From assembly GCA_019422525.1 (NCBI GenBank), contig JAHZDE010000014.1:1-45013 (forward strand): a stretch of DNA of 45,013 bases, in the 5' to 3' direction. Position 1 is the stretch's first letter; each line of letters begins with the position of its first letter. Both the position numbers and the translations under genes were made by a program. The stretch is from Clostridiales bacterium. GTDB taxonomy: Bacteria; Bacillota; Clostridia; Oscillospirales; Acutalibacteraceae. Below, piece after piece: positions 1-7,628 of the stretch. A model generated the notes under the pieces. The model searched no databases and was not told where the DNA came from. It saw nothing but the letters and a program-made list of their open reading frames with translations.

Positions 1-580
1 CCCGGATGATCTCCGCTTTCGTCTCGCCGCTGGCGTAGCGCTCATAAATCTCACAGACAATGGCGGCTTCCTCCTCATCCACATAGAACCGCCGCTCGGC
101 ATCGACCTTGAATCCCAGGCCGGGATTGCTGCCGTTGGACAGGCACTTTTCGGCATTGATGGCCATGCCTCGATGGATCTTCTGAGAAAGCTCCACGGAA
201 TAATATTCCGCCATACTTTCCAGAACGCCCTCCACCAAGATACCGGAAGCGTCGTCCGCAATATTTTCCTTGGCGGACAGCACCCGGACACCGTTCTTTT
301 TCAGCTTCGCCTTGTTGATGGCACTGTCATAGCGGTTGCGGGCAAAGCGGTCCAGCTGATATACCAAAACGCCCTCAAAGGTGTGCTTGTCGCTGTCGGA
401 GATCATCCGCTGAAATTCGGCACGGTTGTCCGTGGTGCCGCTGATGGCCCGGTCAATATATTCTCCGACAACGGTATAATGATTCGACTCCGCATATTCA
501 TAGCACACCTTGAGCTGTCCCTCAATGGACTGCTCCGTCTGGCTGTGGCTGGAAAAGCGGGCGTAAATGACTACATTCAT
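1..580 (-). CDS. Large serine recombinase (integrase), N-terminal part; gene runs off the window
   Basis: Reads 193 codons leftward from an ATG at 578-580 and is still open at base 1, so the C-terminus is missing from the window. The N-terminus MNVVIYARFSS carries the usual serine nucleophile (Ser10) of the resolvase/invertase family. Further on are the expected SGTTDNRAEF and YQLDRFARNR segments, and the last visible residues enter the 'Recombinase' domain. An AGGAGG lies 7 bases before the start. Family knowledge: such proteins integrate and excise elements by a Ser-DNA intermediate at short att sites. It is the last gene of the leftward mobilization operon and probably moves the element that carries the genes up to about 15.9 kb. 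Target site and activity cannot be judged from this fragment. Confidence 0.93.
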   Translation of the reverse strand, partial: MNVVIYARFSSHSQTEQSIEGQLKVCYEYAESNHYTVVGEYIDRAISGTTDNRAEFQRMISDSDKHTFEGVLVYQLDRFARNRYDSAINKAKLKKNGVRVLSAKENIADDASGILVEGVLESMAEYYSVELSQKIHRGMAINAEKCLSNGSNPGLGFKVDAERRFYVDEEEAAIVCEIYERYASGETKAEIIR

Positions 581-611
581 ACAGAATCCTCCTCTCCGAT
601 TTTTATTATAG

Positions 612-809
612 TCATCCGCTCTCCGGTGTCGAATGTGCCGTATATTCCGGGTGCTTCAGAAGCCATTTTGCAAAATAGGCCTTGCCCTCGTCGCTGGCGT
701 AAAACTTACGCAGTTCCGGGAGCATGGCCTTGGCAAAGGAGGTGAGCAACTCCTCCGGCAGTGCGACCTGCGTGTAGTCGATCTTGCGATATTCTCCCAT
801 AGGCCGCAC
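612..809 (-). CDS. Small hypothetical protein upstream of the recombinase
   Basis: A 65-aa protein without a family I recognise. It is mostly helical and charged, with the core ALPEELLTSFAKAMLPELRK followed by an aromatic Phe/Tyr/Trp patch (FYASDEGKAYFAKWL). It sits 31 bases before the recombinase start and 4 bases after the ParB-like gene, so it is translated within the same operon. An AGGAGG-type site precedes the ATG. By position it could be a recombination directionality factor or another small partner of the recombinase, but no motif proves that. Confidence 0.6.
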   Translation of the reverse strand: MRPMGEYRKIDYTQVALPEELLTSFAKAMLPELRKFYASDEGKAYFAKWLLKHPEYTAHSTPESG

Positions 810-813
810 CTCC

Positions 814-1656
814 TTATCGCTCCCGGTCGGTTCGTCGGCGGTAGTCCCGCTCGCAGAGCTTCACCACAGCATCCTCGATTTGGGCGGCAGTATAGCTTTG
901 CGGGAAATACTTTCGGATGCGCTCCATTGGTATTTTCAAGCGGGTCTTCTGGTTGGCTTTTTCCTCCGACATAATGGTTTGGATGACCGCCGTGGTCAGC
1001 GGCCCTTCCCGGTCAGCTTTGTGCATCCGCCAAGCCTGCGAATAGGACGGGGTGCAGTCGTTGATGGCACACTGTTCCAAAACCTCCCGCTGGATGGATT
1101 CGTCAAGGAACGAAAGCTCCACACCGACGGACAGGGCGATTTCGCCTTGATCCATCTTTTCAAGGAACTCTGGGATGAGATAGGTCAGGCGGATATAGCG
1201 CCGTACCTGAGATTTGCTGTCATCGGACTGCTGTGCAATAATCTCAGCGGTTTCCAACTTCCGACCAAGTTGGTCGGAAGTTAGGTCAGAGCGGTGTCCT
1301 TGTCTGCTCATTGCTTCCAGCTTCATTCTGTACGCAAACGCCTTTTCGGAGGGCAGAATATGCTCACGGTGCAGGTTACTGTCCACCACCGCAATGGCGG
1401 CTGCATCCCGGTCAAGGGCATAAATCAAGGCAGGGACCTCGGTAATCCCTGCCTTTTGTGCGGCGTGTAAGCGGCGGTGTCCGCTTATGACCTCATATTC
1501 CTCTGTATTTTCAATCGGTCGGACGATCAGCGGCGAGAGAACGCCTTGCATTTGTATGCTTTCGATCAGCGTGTTCATCTCCGCATCGTCCCGAACCTGA
1601 TAGGGGTTATTTTCAAAGGGGCGCAGCTTGGAAACTGCAATGTTGGTTTGTTTCAT
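814..1656 (-). CDS. ParB/RepB/Spo0J-family protein
   Basis: A 280-aa protein. Residues about 1-100 form a ParB N-terminal (ParB/Srx) domain: LRPFENNPYQVRDD, then LIESIQMQGVLSPLIVRP, then the signature EVISGHRRLHAAQKAG. The middle (about 105-190) holds the conserved NLHREHILPSEKAFAYRMKLEA segment in pieces and a helix-turn-helix region (SKSQVRRYIRLTYLIPE). Its start codon overlaps the relaxase stop by four bases (TCAT at 1653-1656), which implies coupled translation. Family knowledge: these proteins bind DNA near origins and hydrolyse CTP; on mobile elements they are often regulators or segregation helpers. A second partition pair (ParM/ParR type) lies in the same operon. Confidence 0.9.
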   Translation of the reverse strand: MKQTNIAVSKLRPFENNPYQVRDDAEMNTLIESIQMQGVLSPLIVRPIENTEEYEVISGHRRLHAAQKAGITEVPALIYALDRDAAAIAVVDSNLHREHILPSEKAFAYRMKLEAMSRQGHRSDLTSDQLGRKLETAEIIAQQSDDSKSQVRRYIRLTYLIPEFLEKMDQGEIALSVGVELSFLDESIQREVLEQCAINDCTPSYSQAWRMHKADREGPLTTAVIQTIMSEEKANQKTRLKIPMERIRKYFPQSYTAAQIEDAVVKLCERDYRRRTDRER

Positions 1657-3032
1657 CGTTCAATCTTCCTCTCTTTCTTTCGTGTCAGGTTGTTGTGTTC
1701 CATTTCGGTTTTACGCTCGGCATCCAGAAGCTCCTGTATTTTGGGAATGTGCTCCGCGATACGCAGAACGGTTTTCCTCTCCCGTCGCAAAGGCGTGAGC
1801 TCTTTTGTAATCTTTTTGCAGTGTTCCTTCAGGCCAGCTTCTTCCTCCGGAGATTTCACTCGGCGCAGCTTCAGGCGCAGGGCGTAGCGCTGTTCCTCCA
1901 GCGCCGAAATCCGGGCGGTCAACCCCTCCTGAAATGACAAAAGCTCCTTTGGCGACTCAATGCGGTGGTCGCAAAGGAGCTTGTATTCTTCCAGATATTG
2001 ATCCAGCTTCCGTAACTCCGCCCGCATGGCCGGTGATAAAGGGCGGCGGTCGGTGTTTTCAATGTTGCTGCCGGTGCAGATTTTCAGCAGTTCAATGAAA
2101 ATCTCGAACAGCAGCGTAACGGTATCTTGCCTCTGCGCCTGCCGCAGATGATACTCAATAGCTAGCAGCGGTGCTCGTTTTCGCTGCGGATAGGCGTATC
2201 CGTACAGCTCCGGCTTCCGCTGGTTTTCAAGGCACCGCTCCCGGATGGCTTCTCTGCTAAACTGTGGCCCAAGGCTGTCAACGCGAATAGGGCGCTGCCA
2301 GCCGTCGATGATGACGGAGGGGTGGGCATAATGGAAGTCCCGCTGGAAGCGATAGCCCAAACACTTCAGGTAATATTCAATTTCACGGAATGAACCGCAC
2401 TTGGCCAGCGCCTCCTCCACATCCCGGCGCAGCATATCCCGGTGGGTCTGCTTGCCGGCCTTGTGAACCCAATACTCCCTTTTCTTACCCTTGGAGTAGA
2501 AATCGCTATTTTCTAATACTGACAATCCGTGTTCCCGACAGATTTCATCGGAAATTTTTCGCAGCTCCTTGTGGTCGCCGATTTTGTTTTTGAATTTTGT
2601 ACCGTCCTTGAAGGACACTGGATTCACAACAAAATGGCAGTGAACATTGTCGGTGTTCAGGTGGACGGTGACGAGCACCTGATACCGATCGCCCCACATC
2701 CGCCGTGCAGTTTCCTTGCCAATGGCGAATGCCTGATCCGGCGTGACCTCGCCCTCACGAAAGCTCTGAATGCCGTGGTAGCCCACCACTTTTCCCCGCA
2801 GACCAAACCGCCGCTGTACGGCGATCATCTCAGCGTAGGCGTTCTGCGCCGAGCAGTTGATACCGCCCACAAACATCTTGCGGTCGGTCTTGTTATCGTT
2901 CTCTGCATAGCGCAGAGCGGCGTATAGATCCTCGTCCTGATATTCCGGGGCGGTGGTCTTGTCGGGATTGTCGGCGTAGTCCAGCGTGGCTTTCAGGTTT
3001 TTGAACACGGGCCAAAATCCTGTAACAGCCAT
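1653..3032 (-). CDS. Relaxase/mobilization nuclease (MobP/VirD2-like)
   Basis: A 459-aa protein. The N-terminal nuclease half carries a candidate catalytic tyrosine near residue 19 (LDYADNPDKT), GYHGIQSF at about 84-91, and the metal-binding histidine motif HLNTDNVHCHF at about 124-134. The C-terminal half is rich in Arg, Lys and Glu and predicted helical or coiled. Role: nicks oriT and stays bound to the 5' end of the strand to be transferred. It starts 6 bases after the MobC-like gene and overlaps the ParB-like gene by 4 bases. No coupling protein or transfer channel gene is visible in the window, so transfer would need a helper element unless those genes lie to the left. Confidence 0.92.
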   Translation of the reverse strand: MAVTGFWPVFKNLKATLDYADNPDKTTAPEYQDEDLYAALRYAENDNKTDRKMFVGGINCSAQNAYAEMIAVQRRFGLRGKVVGYHGIQSFREGEVTPDQAFAIGKETARRMWGDRYQVLVTVHLNTDNVHCHFVVNPVSFKDGTKFKNKIGDHKELRKISDEICREHGLSVLENSDFYSKGKKREYWVHKAGKQTHRDMLRRDVEEALAKCGSFREIEYYLKCLGYRFQRDFHYAHPSVIIDGWQRPIRVDSLGPQFSREAIRERCLENQRKPELYGYAYPQRKRAPLLAIEYHLRQAQRQDTVTLLFEIFIELLKICTGSNIENTDRRPLSPAMRAELRKLDQYLEEYKLLCDHRIESPKELLSFQEGLTARISALEEQRYALRLKLRRVKSPEEEAGLKEHCKKITKELTPLRRERKTVLRIAEHIPKIQELLDAERKTEMEHNNLTRKKERKIER

Positions 3033-3038
3033 ACCGCA

Positions 3039-3314
3039 TTACCCCTTTCCTGGCAGCAGAAACTCTGCCGTGATTTGTTTGAGCACTGCGCAAATTTCCT
3101 TGTCCAGCTCCGGTGAACTGGCTTTATCCGCAAGCTCACCCAGCCTTTCAAGGCAAGCAAAAAGAGCGTCAGGCGGAACCGCTCTCGGTTCATATCCCAA
3201 CGCTCTTTGCTTGATATATTCGGTTGTACTCAGTCCGCACTTGCGGGCCTTTGCTTGGATTCTCTCTTTTTCCTTTGCCGTCACGCGGACGGCAATACGC
3301 ACATCTTTCCCCAT
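3039..3314 (-). CDS. MobC-like relaxosome accessory protein
   Basis: A 91-aa basic protein starting MGKDVRIAVRVTAKEKERI. The frame is open further upstream to 3542, but that extension crosses hairpin-rich non-coding DNA. The ATG at 3312-3314 has a GGAG about 9 bases before it, so I use that start. The N-terminal stretch looks like a ribbon-helix-helix (LSTTEYIKQRALG), followed by a helical tail, as in MobC proteins that bind oriT and help the relaxase nick. It is the first gene after the candidate oriT gap and lies directly ahead of the relaxase. Confidence 0.82.
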   Translation of the reverse strand: MGKDVRIAVRVTAKEKERIQAKARKCGLSTTEYIKQRALGYEPRAVPPDALFACLERLGELADKASSPELDKEICAVLKQITAEFLLPGKG

Positions 3315-3599
3315 AGCATCACGCTCCTTTTCTTGGGGGGTTGGGGGCTGTGCCCCCAAAGAGTCAGCCGTTTTCGGCTGTGATTGGGACTTTTGCGGCA
3401 CACAAAGTCCCTGCTTGTTATACCGTAAGACGCACCCCATAGGGCATAAAGAAAAGCGGCTGTCAGATACCGAGATTTCAGCGTATCTCTGCGCTGCACG
3501 ATGCCGCAAACCGCTTTCTTGCCTCTTGGCGTATTGCGCCAAAGTGGCACTGGCTCTGCTGCAAATACTGCAATTTGAGCCACATATCGGCGTTTTGGC
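3315..3599. other. Non-coding gap with hairpins; candidate origin of transfer
   Basis: No convincing gene. It holds a perfect hairpin (TTGGGGG/CCCCCAA, 3341-3359), a short AGCCG/CGGCT hairpin just beside it, and a GAGAT/ATCTC inverted repeat around 3470-3490. It separates parM/parR from mobC/relaxase, which is the place where oriT normally lies in this gene order. A 13-base word at 3496-3508 (GCACGATGCCGCA) recurs at 36470-36482, upstream of the second relaxase. The oriT assignment is inference from position and hairpins only. Confidence 0.4.
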
Positions 3600-3914
3600 T
3601 CAGCCGAACATTTCAAGGTCATCCAGCACACTCTTTTCATTTTCAGCTTGCTGCTCCTCGGTCAGCTCCGGTTGTACCTGCTCAAAAACAGGAGGTGCCG
3701 CAGCAAACGACACCTCCTGCAATTCCTCCCGTATGACCTGCCGAATGTCCTCCAGCAAAACCCCGCTTGCGGATGACTGCCGCTGCATTTCGTTTAAGAC
3801 CGCCGTTACCATAAAAGCGTTGCGGGATTTATCCAGCGACTGTAAGTATTGTGCGGCGTTTGCCTCCATCGGCTTGTCTAAATCAAACCGCACATTGATC
3901 CGATACTTGCTCAT
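3600..3914 (-). CDS. ParR-like plasmid segregation adaptor
   Basis: A 104-aa protein that begins with a strand-helix segment (MSKYRINVRFDLDKP...AAQYLQSLDKSRNAFMVTAV) typical of a ribbon-helix-helix DNA-binding domain. It ends in an acidic tail (ENEKSVLDDLEMFG). Family knowledge: ParR binds a centromere-like site and links it to the ParM filament; the acidic C-terminus usually contacts ParM. Its start overlaps the parM stop by four bases (3911-3914). The assignment rests on the ParM neighbour and the domain layout rather than on strong sequence identity. Confidence 0.72.
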   Translation of the reverse strand: MSKYRINVRFDLDKPMEANAAQYLQSLDKSRNAFMVTAVLNEMQRQSSASGVLLEDIRQVIREELQEVSFAAAPPVFEQVQPELTEEQQAENEKSVLDDLEMFG

Positions 3915-4837
3915 TTCTTCGCCTCTGCTTTCATCTGCGCCTCGGCCAGATACTCATATCCCTTTGCGGCGGCGCAGATGTCCTCGACGAATTTCACCCG
4001 GTCGGCACTGAACTTATAAAAGTTCTTCACAAGGCAGCCGCCTCCGCCTGTCACATACAAGGTCATCGTATTCTCATCGTAGCCGTGCTCACGAAGTCTG
4101 CGGAAGATATCCCGCACATACTCGGCGGCGACAATCTTGATGATTTTCAGGTCGGCAGGCGCAATATTTGCCGTGCCGGTGATCAGTACCTCGTCGATGA
4201 TGGCATCGTTGATTTCCCGTTGCGTTTTCTGCATAAACGCCTCACGGACAGCGAGGGTACACTGATAAGTTCCAAATTTCTCGGTGAACATTTTGCCCTG
4301 CTGCGGTTTGCCGTTGATCATATACAGGGTGTTCATTGTGCCGTTGCCGATGTCGGCAATCAGGTTGACGCCTTTCAGAGTGGTAGCAAAGCTCGCAATA
4401 GAGGCGTAACCCTGCGGATAGATACGCACATCGTCGATATAGAGGTGGTAGTCCGCCTTTTTGTAGGAGAACTCCACCTCGGCATTTTTCATCAGATATT
4501 CCTTGAAGTCCGCCTTTTGCCCGCTTGTCCAGGTCAGCGGCAGACCGGCGGCAATCACAATGTGCGCCTCGGTGAGATTTTCGGCTTTCAGCTCCTTGGC
4601 GATTGCCGCAAGGGTCAGCACATAATAATCCTCATCCTTGATCTTGTCAGGTGCAAATTCCTTGTGCCCCTCGCCGGTGAGATAATACCTGCCGTTGTAG
4701 ATCAGCATATCTGCTGTAAACAGCGGTTCGTGGTCATAGGCGGTGATGCCGGTAGGAAAGCAGCAATTGGCCGTTTTCATATTCCCGTACCCGTGGTCGA
4801 TGCCGATGATTTTTGTGTTGTGGATCGTTTTCATCAT
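3911..4837 (-). CDS. parM: ParM/StbA-like actin-family ATPase
   Basis: A 308-aa protein with the actin-like ATPase motifs: phosphate-1 GIDHGYGNMKTA near the N-terminus, phosphate-2 IADIGNGTMNT in the middle and adenosine motif YVTGGGGCLVKNF near the C-terminus. The frame extends to 4867, but an AGGAAAGG lies just before the double ATG at 4832-4837, so I start there. Family knowledge: ParM polymers push plasmid copies apart. On an integrated element it suggests a replicating circular stage after excision. First of the parM-parR pair and 60 bases downstream of the Cys-rich gene. Confidence 0.9.
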   Translation of the reverse strand: MMKTIHNTKIIGIDHGYGNMKTANCCFPTGITAYDHEPLFTADMLIYNGRYYLTGEGHKEFAPDKIKDEDYYVLTLAAIAKELKAENLTEAHIVIAAGLPLTWTSGQKADFKEYLMKNAEVEFSYKKADYHLYIDDVRIYPQGYASIASFATTLKGVNLIADIGNGTMNTLYMINGKPQQGKMFTEKFGTYQCTLAVREAFMQKTQREINDAIIDEVLITGTANIAPADLKIIKIVAAEYVRDIFRRLREHGYDENTMTLYVTGGGGCLVKNFYKFSADRVKFVEDICAAAKGYEYLAEAQMKAEAKK

Positions 4838-4897
4838 AAGTCCTTTCCTGCGCATAGCGCATTTCAATAATATTTCGGATAACTCTTTTTCGGGCGG

Positions 4898-5131
4898 TTA
4901 TCCATTGATCCCGTTTTGCCATAAGATTTCTGTGTACAGTTCCTTTTCAGCCGGTAATACCGCTTTTAGAAAATAGTTGCAGTAGATGCCGTGCCGAGAA
5001 ATGAGCTGCACGCATTTTGTTTCCTCACCGTCATCCAGCAGCAGACAGTTTCCCTTATAGCAATTACAGCAAGCTTTGTGTACAAGGGCGTTGATCTTTG
5101 CCCGCTGCTTCGGCGTGATTTTGAGTACCAT
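4898..5131 (-). CDS. Cysteine-rich VLP-domain small protein
   Basis: A 77-aa protein with paired cysteines (KACCNCYKGNCLLL, then KCVQL and YCNYF) followed by KAVLPAEKEL. The V-L-P triplet after the cysteines is the mark of the 'Cys_rich_VLP' family found on conjugative and mobilizable elements of Bacillota. The cysteines look able to bind zinc or an iron-sulphur cluster; function unknown. AGGAGG stands 8 bases before the ATG. It is the first gene of the leftward mobilization operon, behind a leader that contains an intrinsic terminator. Confidence 0.82.
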   Translation of the reverse strand: MVLKITPKQRAKINALVHKACCNCYKGNCLLLDDGEETKCVQLISRHGIYCNYFLKAVLPAEKELYTEILWQNGING

Positions 5132-5160
5132 AACATAAACCTCCTTTCCGTTTTATGGGC

Positions 5161-5194
5161 AGCAAAAAAGCCGCCGAGTGTGATCTCGACGGCT
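5161..5194 (-). terminator. Intrinsic terminator in the leader of the mobilization operon
   Basis: On the minus strand a 10-bp stem (AGCCGTCGAG / CTCGGCGGCT, one G-T pair, 6-base loop) is followed by six T. It lies only about 35 bases before the first gene of the leftward operon and downstream of a good -10 box, so it sits in the 5' leader. That layout suggests attenuation or antitermination rather than a simple end-of-gene signal. Confidence 0.7.
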
Positions 5195-5245
5195 CAATGA
5201 CTGCCTTCTGTATATTGAATGGGGGAAACGGCTGAAAAAGGTATG

Positions 5246-5254
5246 ATTATAGCA
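5246..5254 (-). promoter_or_regulatory. Extended -10 promoter for the leftward mobilization operon
   Basis: On the minus strand the string TGCTATAAT gives a consensus -10 with the TGn extension; no good -35 is seen at the usual distance. Transcription would start near 5239 and read through the leader terminator at 5161-5194 into the Cys-rich VLP, parM, parR, mobC and relaxase genes. Confidence 0.5.
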
Positions 5255-5292
5255 ACACAGTAAAAACGCTGTCCGCAACATTGGGAAAAGCC

Positions 5293-5339
5293 TTGAATAT
5301 CAGGCGTTTTTCTGCTACAATTATATAGAACAAATGTTC
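5293..5339 (+). promoter_or_regulatory. Rightward promoter overlapped by a LexA-type box
   Basis: TTGAAT (5293-5298), a 17-base spacer and TACAAT (5316-5321) form a sigma-A promoter. Right at the predicted start lies GAACAAATGTTC (5328-5339), a perfect GAAC-N4-GTTC palindrome, which is the core of the LexA (SOS) operator of Gram-positive bacteria. It would drive the gene at 5440 and the sigma-like gene behind it. The rest of the gap 5132-5439 holds the divergent promoter and leader described above and no convincing gene. Confidence 0.6.
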
Positions 5340-5439
5340 TTGCACGGTAATGCAGCGGTAAAATATCTTGATTTTTCATCACCGCAAGACCGGTTTATTG
5401 GACACTTTGTATGATAGGATATAGCAGGAGGCGGGGCAT

Positions 5440-6558
5440 ATGGGCGATGGATTAGGCTTTCTTACTGCCGTTTATCGGGACGGTCGTGTACATATAGGCG
5501 GCAAAAGCTACCCAGCAGGCACCTTTGCGGTACATCTTTTGAATCAGTATTATAAAGATGACACGGCGGCAAAGATCGCAGTATTCCGGCAAAGCAACTG
5601 GAATGTGCAGGAGCAGCTTTGCGCCGGGTATCTGAACGAAACAGATTTTATTAAGGCTGGAAAGGAGATTCTGACAGTTCTGCAAACTCTGCCGAAGCTA
5701 AAGCCTTTTTCCTCCTTGGACATTGCAGCGGAGAAGCAGCGAATGGCAGAGCTATTCACGGAAGGCAACGCTGCTGCCCTTTCCGACTATCTGCGGCGCA
5801 GAGCAGCAACAGCGCAATTCGATGGTGTGTTCCCTCCTGAATACGATAAGGCTCTATTCAAAAATGCTGAAACGATGTGCGCAACCGTTTTGAGTACCCT
5901 CCGTTTTTATGATACCATCCCGGAGGATATGCGCAAGGCTTTTGAACTGCTTAAACGGTTTGCATCTCATGTAGACGAAGCCGACCGATTTGACGAATAC
6001 CACCTGTTGCCCATTGCAACGGAGATATTTGGGACGAATTCATTTCCCTTGCACACGGAATATATTGCTCTCCCGAAACGACGAAACAGTCGTATTTTTG
6101 TCACCGCCCGAAGAATGGCCTTTGAGAGCTATTACAGCTTTGTGCTGACGGATTTCTTTGAAGGGCTGCACCTCGGGCATTACCCGAGGCATTGCGAGGT
6201 TTGCAAGCAGTATTTTCTAATGCAAAGCGCACGGCGGCAGAAATACTGCACCTATGGCACGGCACCGGAATTGTACCATGGTGAAAAGATCAGCTGCCGC
6301 CGGTACGCTATTATTCAGGGCAAAGCGGAGCGGGCAAAGGATAACCCGCTGAAGGCCGCCTATGACCGCCGCTGCTCGGCGATCCGCTCCGAAAAGAGCC
6401 GGGGAACGATCTCTGCCGAGTTTGCACAGGCGGCGCAGGAAATGGCAAAGCGCCGGTTGGAGCAGGCAGAGGAGGACGATGCCTACGCCAAAACAAGTTA
6501 TTATGCGGATTTGCAGCGTGCCAAGCTGTACGCTGACACGGACAAAAAAATGAAATGA
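5440..6558 (+). CDS. DUF6076-like protein with a Cys4-type motif
   Basis: A 372-aa protein starting at an ATG with AGGAGG 8 bases upstream. The first 230 residues are mixed alpha/beta with no known catalytic motif. Around residues 250-290 is a zinc-finger-like cluster, CEVCKQYFLMQSARRQKYC followed by a later Cys-Arg-Arg. The C-terminal quarter is a charged helical region. The cysteine pattern and placement beside element sigma-like genes recall the DUF6076 family, which has no known function. It lies 15 bases before the sigma-like gene, in one operon from the SOS-type promoter. A similarly built Cys-motif protein lies at 43098-44006 in the second element. Confidence 0.7.
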   Translation: MGDGLGFLTAVYRDGRVHIGGKSYPAGTFAVHLLNQYYKDDTAAKIAVFRQSNWNVQEQLCAGYLNETDFIKAGKEILTVLQTLPKLKPFSSLDIAAEKQRMAELFTEGNAAALSDYLRRRAATAQFDGVFPPEYDKALFKNAETMCATVLSTLRFYDTIPEDMRKAFELLKRFASHVDEADRFDEYHLLPIATEIFGTNSFPLHTEYIALPKRRNSRIFVTARRMAFESYYSFVLTDFFEGLHLGHYPRHCEVCKQYFLMQSARRQKYCTYGTAPELYHGEKISCRRYAIIQGKAERAKDNPLKAAYDRRCSAIRSEKSRGTISAEFAQAAQEMAKRRLEQAEEDDAYAKTSYYADLQRAKLYADTDKKMK

Positions 6559-6573
6559 CAGGAGGTGCATCCG

Positions 6574-7488
6574 GTGTCCGAAGAACAGAATGAAGTTTTA
6601 AAGCAACAGCGGTATCTTTTGGAGTGCCGGATGTACCGCCTTGACCCTGCGCCGCCGAAGCTGCCAGCCCAGGAATACATCGTCCGCTATCTCACCGAAA
6701 AAAAGGACAAGTATTTGGCTTGGTATCTGCACGATCAGGAACCTGCGCTTAATAAACTGGCGCAGGCCGCCTGCGAACGATACGCTATGACGGAGCATTT
6801 TGCGGACATCAAACAGGCGGCGGTGTGCGGTATCTTGGCCGCCCTGCAAAAGTACGATTCGGCTGTTGGCGCACCGTTTGCCGCTTTTCAAACGCGGTAT
6901 ATGCAGGACGGCGTGGGTGACTATATCCGCACGGCGCAAAGCGGTGTTATCACCATGACAGCAGACACCTATCCCATCCTGCGGCGCATTATGGCGATTT
7001 ACCATCTAAACGGCGATGATTGCAGTGACAGCTGCATTCAGCGAATTGCCGATGAAACCGGAATGGGCGAAAAGAGCGTCCGCAAGTATATTGCGATAGG
7101 CACGCTGAATGAACGCCGAGTAGATTTTTACCGACAATATGATGAGGATGGCGAGGAAACGGCGGAGGACATTTCGGTGGACACCACCTCCCAGCCGGAT
7201 AAGCTGTATTTTCGGGCGCTGCTATATGGCGCACTGCACGAGGCTTACGACAACCTGACCTACCGGGAGCAGCGCACGGTTGCCAAGCATTTGGGCTTCT
7301 GCGATACCTGCTGGTCGGTCAGAAAAGCGGTGCTGATAAACGGTGAAATCGAGTACAAGCCCATAAAGCCCATGACCTTTGAAGAAATCTCCCACTCCGC
7401 CAGCCGCAGGTCCGATAAGGCTTCCGAGCGGACTTATAACAGAGCGTTGAAGAAAATGAGGGACCACATTTTGAAACTGCGGAGGTGA
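6574..7488 (+). CDS. Sigma-70-like RNA polymerase sigma factor of the element
   Basis: A 304-aa protein. AGGAGG at 6560-6565 is 8 bases before the GTG at 6574, so that start is preferred over an upstream GTG at 6565 that overlaps the ribosome site. Region 2-like helices lie at about 55-120 (DIKQAAVCGILAALQKYD, then FAAFQTRYMQDGVGDYIR). A region 3-like segment follows (IQRIADETGMGEKSVRKYI), and a C-terminal region 4-like helix-turn-helix (MTFEEISHSASRRSDKASER). It would direct RNA polymerase to element promoters or act as a regulator. The region 4 spacing is unusual, with a 30-residue insertion before the HTH. Confidence 0.78.
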   Translation: MSEEQNEVLKQQRYLLECRMYRLDPAPPKLPAQEYIVRYLTEKKDKYLAWYLHDQEPALNKLAQAACERYAMTEHFADIKQAAVCGILAALQKYDSAVGAPFAAFQTRYMQDGVGDYIRTAQSGVITMTADTYPILRRIMAIYHLNGDDCSDSCIQRIADETGMGEKSVRKYIAIGTLNERRVDFYRQYDEDGEETAEDISVDTTSQPDKLYFRALLYGALHEAYDNLTYREQRTVAKHLGFCDTCWSVRKAVLINGEIEYKPIKPMTFEEISHSASRRSDKASERTYNRALKKMRDHILKLRR

Positions 7489-7589
7489 CGCTTTTCCTTG
7501 ATTTACCGATGGTGAACTTCATTTAACACTTTCTTTGCCGTTTGCTGGGTGATTCTCGGCGAAAATGGCAGCAAAGTGATGAAAAGCGC

Positions 7590-7626
7590 AATATTCAATT
7601 GAATATTTGGCAAAAAGTGATATAAT
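7590..7626 (+). promoter_or_regulatory. Promoter of the large cargo operon with an overlapping palindrome
   Basis: TTGAAT (7599-7604), a 16-base spacer and TATAAT (7621-7626) with a TGn extension (TGA at 7618-7620) make a strong promoter. A perfect 18-base palindrome, AATATTCAATTGAATATT (7590-7607), covers the -35 box and is a likely operator. It lies in the 317-base gap after the sigma-like gene; AT content rises sharply here. The start of transcription would be near 7633, about 170 bases before the first large gene. Confidence 0.65.
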
Positions 7627-7628
7627 GT

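Noticed and set aside
2986..4011. A 341-codon plus-strand ORF across parR, mobC and the candidate oriT
   Set aside because: It is antisense to well-supported genes (MobC-like, ParR-like, start of the relaxase), has no ribosome site and its protein looks like random Ser/Cys-rich sequence.
5194..5382. A 62-codon minus-strand ORF in the gap before 5440
   Set aside because: It covers the predicted divergent promoters and LexA box, and its composition is not protein-like.
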